Shown one piece after another: positions 51,887 through 60,368 of a stretch of 64,000 nucleotides of DNA. Positions within the stretch are counted from its first letter, which is position 1. Each line of letters begins with the position of its first letter. This stretch comes from Gammaproteobacteria bacterium. Lineage in GTDB: Bacteria; Gemmatimonadota; Gemmatimonadetes; Longimicrobiales; Gaopeijiaceae. The position numbers and the translations under genes are program-made. Where the stretch lies: contig JAPPJO010000117.1 of NCBI GenBank assembly GCA_028820325.1, positions 21,070 through 85,069 of the forward strand, given 5' to 3'. The notes beneath the pieces are model-generated. The model saw only the letters and a program-made list of their open reading frames with translations. It had not been told where the DNA came from and made no database searches.

Positions 51887-52621
51887 ATGACCAAGGACGA
51901 TACGGGCCCCAAGCCTGCTGGCGCCGTGACCAGCGGACCGGACAAGAACCGCCCCGCGACGAATCGCCGGGCGTCCGCTCATGTGGCACACCACACCGTC
52001 TCCGGGAAGTCGAGCCAGCCCCGGCCCCTGCGGCGCGATCTCCTGGAGATGGCCCGGCTGGACCGCTCCGTGCGTGCCGAACTCGCAGCGTCCGGCAAGC
52101 TCTTCAACGCCGGTTATGAACCTCGGATGGCGCAGGTGCACCAACGCAATGCCCGGCGGCTTCGGCGCATCATCGAGTCGGTCGGATGGCCGGGTTCCGA
52201 CCTGGTCGGTTCTGACGGAGCAGAGGCGGCCTGGCTGATACTCCAGCACGCGATCTCGGAGCCCGACCTGCTCCGGCGAACACTGCCGCTTCTCACGGCG
52301 GCGGCACGAGAAGGGAAGGCGGATCCTGCGCACGCCGCCATGCTGGAGGACCGGATCCGATTCTTCGAGGGCCGCCCGCAGCGCTACGGCACTCAGCTCG
52401 ATTGGGACGCCGAAGGGAGTCTCTCACCGGGCGGCGTGGAAGATCCGCACAAGCTTGCCGAACGCCGCGACGCGGTCGGCCTCCCGCCGCTGGAAGAACA
52501 GATCGAGGACGCTAGGAGCCAGGCGGCTGCCGAGGGACAAACACCTCCGGCAGACTATCAAGCGTACGCAGACGCCCGCGACAAATGGGCGGCCAATGCC
52601 GGGTGGCGCGCCGGCCGTTAG
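51887..52621 (+). CDS. DUF6624-like hypothetical protein
   Basis: 244-residue soluble protein. Residues about 50-244 resemble DUF6624 proteins of unknown function: LLEMARLDRSVRAELAASGK, RRIIESVGWPGSDLVGSDGA, EAAWLILQHAISEPDLLRR, MLEDRIRFFEGRPQRYGTQL and VGLPPLEEQIEDARSQAAAE. The first ~48 residues are polar and disordered-looking, so translation may really start later, for example near the ATG of MARLDRS. The gene stands alone amid broken accessory genes. Confidence 0.7.
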   Translation: MTKDDTGPKPAGAVTSGPDKNRPATNRRASAHVAHHTVSGKSSQPRPLRRDLLEMARLDRSVRAELAASGKLFNAGYEPRMAQVHQRNARRLRRIIESVGWPGSDLVGSDGAEAAWLILQHAISEPDLLRRTLPLLTAAAREGKADPAHAAMLEDRIRFFEGRPQRYGTQLDWDAEGSLSPGGVEDPHKLAERRDAVGLPPLEEQIEDARSQAAAEGQTPPADYQAYADARDKWAANAGWRAGR

Positions 52622-52876
52622 CTCCACTCCGGATCGTAGCCTTCCGGCAGCGGAGTCCCGATTCCCGCGGCCAACAGCGGTGCGCGCGTGTGCGTGACAT
52701 CCCGGAGGCTCGAACAGTACCTTCGAGGTTGTCCTCTGAAACGTTCGCGCCTTCGTTGCCCCCGCCGGTCAGGAGGATCGGGTCATGTCCCGCCCGGAAC
52801 CCGCACTCACGCACCCCGGTCCTCCATCGATTGTCGATGAGTTCGAGGTTCCGTACGTCGTCAGGGTCTCGGTATC

Positions 52877-55195
52877 GTGAGGCCAAGTCCCTCCGTGTCC
52901 CCCAGGGCACGCATCGCGGCGCTGGCCCGTGATGACAAGTGGTTTCTGGGGGGGCTGGACGGCGTGGTTTGGGCGCCGCCGTTCCCGCGCCGGCTGCACC
53001 GGCCGGGGTTCTGGGATCCCGTGCACGTGCTGCAGCACGAGGTCGGTCCGGGGTTTTCGGTGGCGCTCGTGCGTCCCGATGGGCGGGAAAACCCCCTCCG
53101 TGGAGCGAGGCGGGGGCCGGGCGGCCGTGAGTCGGCCGCGCTCAGGTGGCGGCCCGGGCGGTTGGACGCCGCGTGGTTGGATGAGCGAGGCGTCCTCGTC
53201 GAGGAGCGGCGCCAGGTGTTGCCGGGCGGAATCCTGGAATCGTCCTGGCATATTCCCCGCGGATTCGAGGGTCACCTGGTCGGCTTCACGGCGCAGCCGG
53301 CCGACGCGACCTGTGCGGCGGTGTCCACGGAAGGCGGCGTGGGCTGGACGCGGACCGTGTCGGACCGGCGCGGGCAGGAACTGGTGCTGCGCATGGAGCT
53401 CGGGGGCTCGGTTTCGCCTGCGTGGAGGAGCATCGCGGCGTCCGAGGGGCGTAGCGAGCCCGAATGGCGGCATTCGCCGTTTGCGGAAGGCGGGATTGGA
53501 ACCCCCGCGACCGCCGATCACGCGTCCGGCACCGTAGGAGAAAGCGCGGGCTTCGACCCTGTGTCCGGCGCGGGCGCTGCCTTCGTGTCCAGACCCGATG
53601 GGGCACTGCACTCCGAAGTGGACGAAAGCCGATCCGGGTGGATCTGGATCGCCGTCGCCCTTCCGCTGGCGGGGATCGACGACGGCAATTCGCCGACCAT
53701 CAGACTGACGCTCAGGCCGGATGGTGCCCAATCCAGAAGCGCGGCTTCGCAATTGCCGACGCACCAGCCCACCTGGGAATCCTTCTTCGCCGATTTCCCT
53801 CATTTCCGGTGTGGTGATCCATACCTCGACCGCTACTTCGACTACCGCATCTACGGCCTGGGCCTGAACCGCGTCGAGGGTCGATGGGACCCGATCCGGC
53901 ACCCGGCCATCGCCGAGGGCCCGGAGTACTTCCACGTGCCGATCACCTACAGCGCGCAGTGCCACATGATGGAGATGCGCTGGCGCAGAGGCGGGCGGGA
54001 GGCGTGGGGCTCGCTGCTGAACTTCGTCGACAACCAGAAGCCCGACGGCTCATTTCACGGGCGCCTCTATCCCGAGCGCCTCGAGGGAACCGACTTCTAC
54101 CACGCCAACTGGGGCGACGCGCTGCTCGCGGTCGACGACATGCAGCCCGATGCGGCGGCGCTGGGGCGCTGCTACGAGGGACTGTCGCGCTACGCCGGCT
54201 GGCTGACGGCGGCGCGCGACCCGGAGTCGTCGGGGATGTTCACGGTCACAAACCACTTCGAGACGGGACAGGAGTACATGTCGCGGTACATGGCCGTGGA
54301 CGAGGAGGCCGACGTGGCGGGATGGCGTCCCCGGCTCCGCCTCAAGGGGATCGACGTCACGGTGTACGCGCACCAGTTGTTCCGCGCCCTGGGGTCGGTG
54401 GCGCGGCGTCTGGAACGGCCGGGCGACGAGGCCGAATGGCGGGGGCTCGCGGACCGTTGCTGGGAGGCGATCGACGAACGCATGTGGTCGGCGGAGGCTC
54501 GGCTGTTCACCGACGTGGACGGGCGCACCGGCGAACGTACCGGCGTGAAGGCGGCGGTAGGGTTCTACCCGCTGCTCACCGGACGCGTGGGCCGTGCCCG
54601 CCTCGACGCCCTGCTTGACCACCTCGAGGATCCCGCCACCTTCGGCACCCCCTTCCCCCTGCCGTCGTCCAGCGTGGACGATCCGCGCTTCTCTGCGGAG
54701 GGCATCTGGCGCGGAAAACGCCGCAACTGTCCCTGGAACGGACGGGTGTGGCCGATGACGACGAGCCACGTGATCGAAGGGCTGCTACGCTGCTGGCGCG
54801 GCGGCAGCGAGCGGGCCGGCAGGCTCGCGGCCGACATGCTCATCCGCTTCGCGCGCATGATGTTCACGGATGGCGATCCCGGCCGGCCCAACTGCTTCGA
54901 GCACTACAACCCGTACACGGGTCGCGCCTGCCACTTCCGGGGCATCGACGACTATCAGCACTCCTGGATCATCGATCTGATGGCGCGCGGATTCGCCGGG
55001 CTTCACGTGGATGCGTCGGGCATGGAGGTGAGGCCGCTGCCGGATGGTCCCGCCCGCGTGTCGCTGGGGCCGGTTATCGCGCGAGGCCGGACGCTGCATG
55101 TCGAAGTGGAACCCGGGGGAGTGAGCGTCTCCGTGGACGGCGAACAGTTTGGAGGATCGCGTAGCGAGCCCCTGCGGGTGCCGTGGGCTCCGTGA
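52877..55195 (+). CDS. (alpha/alpha)6-barrel glycoside hydrolase (MGH1/GH63-like)
   Basis: 772-residue glycosidase. An N-terminal beta-sandwich (about 1-290) precedes an alpha-toroid catalytic domain (about 300-730) with FRCGDPYLDRYFDYRIYGLG, GSFHGRLYPERLEGTDFYHA, TNHFETGQEYMSRYM, RLKGIDVTVYAHQLFRALG, AAVGFYPLLTGRVG and CPWNGRVWPMTTSHVIEGLL, the last matching the WRGxxWPxxN region of GH63/MGH1-like enzymes. HYNPYTGRACHFRGIDDYQH near the end should hold catalytic acidic residues. No signal peptide is seen, so it acts in the cytoplasm on imported sugars. GTG start. It opens a six-gene sugar operon. Confidence 0.78.
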   Translation: MRPSPSVSPRARIAALARDDKWFLGGLDGVVWAPPFPRRLHRPGFWDPVHVLQHEVGPGFSVALVRPDGRENPLRGARRGPGGRESAALRWRPGRLDAAWLDERGVLVEERRQVLPGGILESSWHIPRGFEGHLVGFTAQPADATCAAVSTEGGVGWTRTVSDRRGQELVLRMELGGSVSPAWRSIAASEGRSEPEWRHSPFAEGGIGTPATADHASGTVGESAGFDPVSGAGAAFVSRPDGALHSEVDESRSGWIWIAVALPLAGIDDGNSPTIRLTLRPDGAQSRSAASQLPTHQPTWESFFADFPHFRCGDPYLDRYFDYRIYGLGLNRVEGRWDPIRHPAIAEGPEYFHVPITYSAQCHMMEMRWRRGGREAWGSLLNFVDNQKPDGSFHGRLYPERLEGTDFYHANWGDALLAVDDMQPDAAALGRCYEGLSRYAGWLTAARDPESSGMFTVTNHFETGQEYMSRYMAVDEEADVAGWRPRLRLKGIDVTVYAHQLFRALGSVARRLERPGDEAEWRGLADRCWEAIDERMWSAEARLFTDVDGRTGERTGVKAAVGFYPLLTGRVGRARLDALLDHLEDPATFGTPFPLPSSSVDDPRFSAEGIWRGKRRNCPWNGRVWPMTTSHVIEGLLRCWRGGSERAGRLAADMLIRFARMMFTDGDPGRPNCFEHYNPYTGRACHFRGIDDYQHSWIIDLMARGFAGLHVDASGMEVRPLPDGPARVSLGPVIARGRTLHVEVEPGGVSVSVDGEQFGGSRSEPLRVPWAP

Positions 55196-56325
55196 GCCGC
55201 GCCGGGCAGGGCGTCGTGCTGCGCGGCGTGGGGAAGCGTTTCGGCGATGTCGTGGCTCTGGAGCCGATGGACCTCGAGGTCCGGCCCGGAGAGCTGATGG
55301 TGCTGGTGGGGCCATCGGGATGCGGCAAGAGCACGCTGTTGCGCCTCATCGCCGGGCTCGAGGCACCCACCTCGGGAGAGGTGTGGATCGGCGGACGGCG
55401 AGTGGACGATGTCGAGCCGGGCGCGCGCGACGTGGCGATGGTGTTCCAGAGCTACGCGCTCTATCCGCACATGACCGTCGCCCGGAATCTCGGCTTCGGC
55501 CTGCGCGTGCGCGGAACGCCGCGCGCGGAGCTCGAGCGGCGCGTCGCGGAGACCGCCGCCGCACTCGGGCTCGGGGACTTGCTGGAGCGGAAGCCCGGCC
55601 AGCTTTCGGGGGGTCAGCGCCAGCGGGTGGCTCTGGGACGCGCCATGGTGCGCGATCCGGGCGTGTTCCTGTTCGATGAGCCGCTCTCGAACCTGGACGC
55701 GGAGCTGCGCCTGCGGACGCGCGACGAAATCGCCGCCCTGCACCGGCGCCTCGGTACAACCATGGTCTTCGTGACCCACGACCAGGTGGAGGCGCTGTCG
55801 CTGGGCCAGCGGGTCGCGGTCATGGATCGCGGCCGGCTGCAGCAGGTGGGCACGCCGGATGAGGTCTACCGGCGACCGGACAACCTGTTCGTCGCGGGCT
55901 TCGTTGGGTCGCCGCCCATCAATCGGATGCCGCTGTCCCGCGATGACCGGGGACGCCTTGCAGGCGGTCCGTTTGCGCTTGCGGGGCCGCCGGACCTGAG
56001 TCGGGCCACGCTGGCGGTAAGGCCGGAGGATCTCGCGGTCGCGGGACCGGGCGAGGCTGATGGCGACGCGTCCGGTGGCTCGACTCGGACGGGCGACTTC
56101 CGGGCAACGGTGCTTCGCGTGGAGGCGCTGGGCAGCGAGCAGCGCGTGCATCTGGACGGTCCGCGCGATGCCGCCTGGGTGGCGCGCGCATCGCCCGCGC
56201 TGTTGGTTGCCCCCGGCGACCGGGTGAGCGTTTCCGTCGATTGGGAGCGCAGCCACCTGTTCGGCCCGGATGGCCGCCGCGAGGAGGGCGTGCCGAGACC
56301 GGCGGAGCGGGGGGTCTCGCGATGA
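55192..56325 (+). CDS. Carbohydrate ABC transporter ATPase (MalK/UgpC type)
   Basis: 377-residue ATPase with Walker A VGPSGCGKSTLLRLIAG, VAMVFQSYALYPHMTV, signature LSGGQRQRVALGRAMVRDP, Walker B FLFDEPLSNLDAEL and FVTHDQVEALSLGQRVAVM. The MalK-like C-terminal OB domain (about 240-377; FVAGFVGSPPINRM) is present. I use GTG 55192, which overlaps the preceding TGA by four bases; GTG 55183 is nine bases longer. It likely serves the permeases at 57632 and 59502. Confidence 0.92.
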   Translation: MSRAGQGVVLRGVGKRFGDVVALEPMDLEVRPGELMVLVGPSGCGKSTLLRLIAGLEAPTSGEVWIGGRRVDDVEPGARDVAMVFQSYALYPHMTVARNLGFGLRVRGTPRAELERRVAETAAALGLGDLLERKPGQLSGGQRQRVALGRAMVRDPGVFLFDEPLSNLDAELRLRTRDEIAALHRRLGTTMVFVTHDQVEALSLGQRVAVMDRGRLQQVGTPDEVYRRPDNLFVAGFVGSPPINRMPLSRDDRGRLAGGPFALAGPPDLSRATLAVRPEDLAVAGPGEADGDASGGSTRTGDFRATVLRVEALGSEQRVHLDGPRDAAWVARASPALLVAPGDRVSVSVDWERSHLFGPDGRREEGVPRPAERGVSR

Positions 56326-57635
56326 GGAGCAGGCGGTGGCAGGACCTCGTGCTGGCCACTGTCGTCCTCGCGACGCTCGTTCTCATGGCGGCCTGCTCTT
56401 CCGGCGAACCAGGCACCACGTTGCGCGTGGCGCTCTGGGCCGGGGGCCACGAACTGGAGATCGAGCGGCAGGTGGCCGACCGCTACGAGGCGCTGCACCC
56501 CGGCGTGCGGGTCGTGCTCGAGTCGGCCCCCAACGGATACGAAGAGCGGCTGCTGACCTCGATCGCGGCCGGGCGGCCGCCCGACGTCTACCTGCTCGAT
56601 TCGCCCGACATCCCCACCTTCGTGGAGCGCGGGCTGGCGCTGGATCTCACGCCCTACGGCGAGGCGCTCGGTTTCCGGCCGGATAGCGTCTTCGCGCAGG
56701 TGGCGGACGCGTTTCGCCGGGGCGAATCCATGTTCGCGCTGCCGAAGGACTTCACGCCGATGGTCCTGTACGCGAATCGGCGGGTGCTTGCGGCCGCGGG
56801 GGTGGAAGATCTGCTGCCGGTCGCTTCGGCGCCCACGCCCGGCTGGACTTGGGCGGACTTCCGGCGGGCCGCGGAGGAAGTCGTCACCGACGCCGACGGC
56901 GATGGCCGGGCGGACGTGTTCGGGTTCGACTTCCCGCGCAACCTGTACCAGTGGATTCCGTTCGTGTGGTCGGCGGGAGGCGACATCCTCGCGCCCGGCG
57001 GCAGCGGGACGGCGGGGTATCTGGACGGACCCGGAGCGCTGGAAGCCTACCGCTTCCTCACGGGCCTGGCGGAGGATGGCCTCACCCCGGGAGCGCAGTT
57101 CGTCCAGCAGGGAGATCCGGCGCGCGAAGCGCGCTTTGCGTCGGGGGGACAGGCGTTTCTCCTCTCTGGCCACTGGACGCTTCCGGTGTTCCGGGACCTG
57201 GTGCAGGCCGGCGCGCTGGACCTGGCCATCGTCCCCATTCCGCACCATCCCTCGCGGGCAGCGGCAACCAGCGTGCTCTACGCCTCGGGGTGGGCCGTGC
57301 CGCCCAACGCGCCGAACCTGCGCCGGGCGATCGACCTGGCCGGGTTCCTCGCCTCGCCCGCAGCGCAGCGCATCCGGGCGCGGTCGGGGCTGGCTATTCC
57401 ATCCCGGATGGATGTGGCGGCCGAGATCGCCGCTGCGGACGGGACGGGGGTCGAGGACGCGTTCATCGCGCTGGTGGAGGGCGCGCGCATGACGTGGGGC
57501 GCCCGCGTGCGGGACTTCTCCCGCATCGAGGCGCTGGCGGTCGAGATCATGGACCGCCGCCTGGTGCGCGGGGAGGCGCTTGCATCGAGTGCTGCGGACG
57601 TCGCCCGCCGCATCGACGCGGAGTTCGGGTGGTGA
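56322..57635 (+). CDS. Sugar-binding lipoprotein of the ABC importer
   Basis: 437-residue extracytoplasmic solute-binding protein, family 1. Lipoprotein signal VVLATLVLMAAC (lipobox near residue 25), then TTLRVALWAGGHELEIERQV, PPDVYLLDSPDIPTFVERGL, MFALPKDFTPMVLYANRRVL, DADGDGRADVFGFDF and SGHWTLPVFRDL, all typical of oligosaccharide-binding proteins. DADGDGRAD resembles a calcium loop. ATG 56322 overlaps the ATPase stop and the next gene overlaps by four bases. Ligand unknown, though the flanking glycosidases suggest glucosides. Confidence 0.92.
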   Translation: MRSRRWQDLVLATVVLATLVLMAACSSGEPGTTLRVALWAGGHELEIERQVADRYEALHPGVRVVLESAPNGYEERLLTSIAAGRPPDVYLLDSPDIPTFVERGLALDLTPYGEALGFRPDSVFAQVADAFRRGESMFALPKDFTPMVLYANRRVLAAAGVEDLLPVASAPTPGWTWADFRRAAEEVVTDADGDGRADVFGFDFPRNLYQWIPFVWSAGGDILAPGGSGTAGYLDGPGALEAYRFLTGLAEDGLTPGAQFVQQGDPAREARFASGGQAFLLSGHWTLPVFRDLVQAGALDLAIVPIPHHPSRAAATSVLYASGWAVPPNAPNLRRAIDLAGFLASPAAQRIRARSGLAIPSRMDVAAEIAAADGTGVEDAFIALVEGARMTWGARVRDFSRIEALAVEIMDRRLVRGEALASSAADVARRIDAEFGW

Positions 57636-59509
57636 GCGGCGTGGCTGTGCGTCAGCCGGTTCTGGACTCCCTCGCCGCCGTCGTGCTGGCGGCCGGCCTC
57701 GCGCTCGTCCTGGTCGTGGCCGCGGGCCGGGTGGAAAATGCGCGGGTCGGCGCGGCCGAAACCGAGGCGCGCATGGCGGCCGCGCTGTGGGAGCAGGAGG
57801 GGGGCGGCGCCGATGCCGTGGCCGGTCTGCTCCGCGAGCGGGCGACGATCACCGGCGCTGACGCCGGTGGCGCCGAGTCCGGACCGGGGGCGTACGCCTA
57901 CGAGGCCGGCGCGCTCGACCCCGCTGTCTGGATCGTGGTCGCGCCGGATGCAGCGGATGGTCCCCGTGGTGCTCTCCCGGTCACAGCCATCGCCATCGCG
58001 CTTGCGGGTCTGATGGTTGTCACGGGGTGGGTTCTGGGCCGGCGCCGCGGGCCCACGCGCACGCGCTACCCGGTGGGCATCGCGTTCTTCTCCCTGGGCT
58101 GCATGGGCCTGACGGCGGTCGCCGCCGGACGGTGGGCGGATGGCGAACTCAGGTCGCTGAGCGCCGGTACCGCCGCACAAGGCGCTCGCGCCATCGAAAT
58201 CGCCCTGGCGACTGGCGCGGGTCCGGACGGGGCCGCTCGGGTCGCTCAGCTCCCGTGGGCGCAGGACCCGTCGCTCGACTCTCCGACCGAGCAGTGGACC
58301 ATGCCGGCCGCGGTCGCTGCAGCCATCGCCGCCTCGCCCGAACGAGGCGCCCCGACGGCCTCCACGACGCTCTCCGCGATGCCCGAACGCGATGTGGAGA
58401 CCGTCGCCCCGCCATCACCCACCGCTCAGGACGCTTCCGCGGGTACACCCGCCATCGCGCCGCACACGGTGGAAGCGGACGGCGCCACCTGGCACGTGGC
58501 CCGCACCGCCGACATCCACGTCGCTTTCCTCGGATACGAGCGCACGGCGTCTCCCACCCTCGCGCTGGCGGCGGCGGGCGGGCTTGCCGGCCTGTTGGTG
58601 GTCCTCGTCCTCCACCTCGTGCAGCTCGCATCCCGCCCCCGCGCCTTGCGCCGAACCCTGGCCGCCTGGGGGCTCCTCGCGCCGGCAGCAGCCCTCATCC
58701 TCGCCTTCACCCTCGGGCCGCTCCTCTTCTCGCTGTGGATCTCGCTGCACGAATGGCGTCTCATCGACCCCGTGCCCCTCTTCCTCGGTTTCGACAACTA
58801 CGCGGCGCTGCTCCGCGACCGGGAGTGGTGGTCGGCGATCGGGAACACGGCGCTGTTCACGCTGCACGTGCCCGTGGCGATGGCCATCGCCCTCGCTCTC
58901 GCGATCCTGACCCGGGGATCGAGGCGCGCGCTGCGCTGGGCCCGGCTCGCCCTGTTCCTCCCCGGCATAACGAGCGTGGCGGCGATTGCGGTGGTCTGGA
59001 AGTGGCTGCTGAGCGACCAGTACGGGCTGGCGAACCGGGGTCTCGAGCGCGCCGGACTCGGGTCCGTCCCGTGGCTCACGTCACCCGACACCGCGCTCGC
59101 AAGCCTCATGATCATCGGCATCTGGATGGTCGTGGGCTATCAGATGGTGGTCTTCCAAGCGGGCCTCGCCGCCATCCCGCGCGACTGGTACGACGCGGCC
59201 CGGGTCGACGGCGCGGGACCGTGGCAGCGCTTCCGCCACATCACGCTGCCCGGCCTGCGCCACACCCTCTTTTTCGTGCTGGTCACGTCGATTATCGGCT
59301 CCTTCCAGGTCTTCGGGCTCGTCTACGTGATGACCGAGGGCGGCCCGCTGGGCGCCACCGATGTCGCCGTATATCACATCTACCGGGAGGCGTGGGAGTT
59401 CCTCCAGTTCGGCAACGCGGCCGCGATGAGCTGGCTCCTGTTCGCCGTCGTGTTCGCCGCCACCTGGCTGCACTTCCGCTTCCTCGATGCGCGCCGAGCC
59501 CATGACTGA
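57632..59509 (+). CDS. Sugar ABC permease (MalF type) with long N-terminal extension
   Basis: 625-residue permease. The C-terminal ~300 residues are a standard MalF-like domain: LLAPAAALILAFTLGPLLFS, a binding-protein-dependent-transport EAA loop (GLAAIPRDWYDAARVDGAGP, then WQRFRHITLPGL) and GLVYVMTEGGPLGATDVAVY. The N-terminal ~330 residues are extra: a first helix (LDSLAAVVLAAGLALVLVVA), a periplasmic segment, more helices (TAIAIALAGLMVVTGWVLG and IAFFSLGCMGLTAVAAG), then another periplasmic stretch rich in Ala/Pro/Thr. This could be a sensor or docking module. GTG 57632 overlaps the previous TGA. Confidence 0.88.
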   Translation: MSGVAVRQPVLDSLAAVVLAAGLALVLVVAAGRVENARVGAAETEARMAAALWEQEGGGADAVAGLLRERATITGADAGGAESGPGAYAYEAGALDPAVWIVVAPDAADGPRGALPVTAIAIALAGLMVVTGWVLGRRRGPTRTRYPVGIAFFSLGCMGLTAVAAGRWADGELRSLSAGTAAQGARAIEIALATGAGPDGAARVAQLPWAQDPSLDSPTEQWTMPAAVAAAIAASPERGAPTASTTLSAMPERDVETVAPPSPTAQDASAGTPAIAPHTVEADGATWHVARTADIHVAFLGYERTASPTLALAAAGGLAGLLVVLVLHLVQLASRPRALRRTLAAWGLLAPAAALILAFTLGPLLFSLWISLHEWRLIDPVPLFLGFDNYAALLRDREWWSAIGNTALFTLHVPVAMAIALALAILTRGSRRALRWARLALFLPGITSVAAIAVVWKWLLSDQYGLANRGLERAGLGSVPWLTSPDTALASLMIIGIWMVVGYQMVVFQAGLAAIPRDWYDAARVDGAGPWQRFRHITLPGLRHTLFFVLVTSIIGSFQVFGLVYVMTEGGPLGATDVAVYHIYREAWEFLQFGNAAAMSWLLFAVVFAATWLHFRFLDARRAHD

Positions 59510-60323
59510 CGGCGCCGTCGTACCCCGGATGGCCCGCGGGCTGCTGCTCGCCGGGGCGTGTCTCGTCATGGCGTCGCCCTTCCTGTGGATGGGGCTGACG
59601 AGCCTGATGGGACAGCTCGAGGTCTTCTCCGGCGGGAGCATCCTGCCGCAGGCGCCTCGCTGGTCGAACTATCCGGAGGCGCTGACGGCGCAGCCCTTCG
59701 GGCGCTACTTCCTGAACTCGCTGGTGTTCGCGACCGCGGTGGCGGCGGGCCAGGTCGCGACCTCGGCTGGCGCCGGATACGCCTTTGCCCGGCTCGACTT
59801 TCCGGGACGCGAGGGCCTTTTCATGCTCTTCCTGTCGACGATGATGGTGCCGGCGGTCGTCGTCCTCATCCCCCGCTTCCTCGTGATCGACGCCCTCGAC
59901 TGGATCGACACCTATCAGGGGCTCATCTCCACCGAGCTGGTCTCGGTGTGGGGCATCTTCCTCATGCGACAGTACTTCCGGACCGTGCCCCGGGAGCTGG
60001 AGGACGCGGCGCGCGTGGACGGCGCCGGGCACCTGCGCATCTTCTGGAACGTCGCCCTGCCGCTCGCGAAGCCCGCCGTGGCCACGCTCGCACTGTTCGC
60101 GTTCGTCGATGCGTGGAAGAACCTGCTCTGGCCGCTCCTGGTCACGCGGTCCATGGAAATGCGCGTGGTCGAGGTGGGGATCGCCGCCTTCCATTCGACC
60201 TACGAGATCAACTGGCCCTACCAGATGGCGGCCGGCGTCGCCGCGGTCCTGCCCATCGCGCTCCTGTTCCTGTTCACCCAGCGGTACTTCGTGAGGGGGA
60301 TTCAGTTGGAGGGGATCAGGTAG
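59502..60323 (+). CDS. Sugar ABC permease (MalG type)
   Basis: 273-residue inner-membrane permease with about six helices: GLLLAGACLVMASPFLWMGL, FATAVAAGQVATSAGAGYAF, LSTMMVPAVVVLIPRFLVID and FLMRQYFRTVPRELEDAARV, the last being the EAA loop (DGAGHLRIFWNVALPLAKP) that contacts the ATPase. It ends RYFVRGIQLEGIR, typical of MalG-type proteins. ATG 59502 overlaps the MalF-like gene by eight bases; ATG 59487 is an alternative. It pairs with the permease upstream. Confidence 0.92.
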   Translation: MTDGAVVPRMARGLLLAGACLVMASPFLWMGLTSLMGQLEVFSGGSILPQAPRWSNYPEALTAQPFGRYFLNSLVFATAVAAGQVATSAGAGYAFARLDFPGREGLFMLFLSTMMVPAVVVLIPRFLVIDALDWIDTYQGLISTELVSVWGIFLMRQYFRTVPRELEDAARVDGAGHLRIFWNVALPLAKPAVATLALFAFVDAWKNLLWPLLVTRSMEMRVVEVGIAAFHSTYEINWPYQMAAGVAAVLPIALLFLFTQRYFVRGIQLEGIR

Positions 60324-60368
60324 CGTGGGGCGCGCGCCGATGCTCTTCGTCCGCATGCGTTGGATGGG

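Noticed and set aside
52622..52876. Possible small minus-strand gene before the glycosidase
   Set aside because: One frame gives a reading with a few plausible residues (PDDVRNLELIDNRW), but there is no start signal, and the homology is too weak to call.
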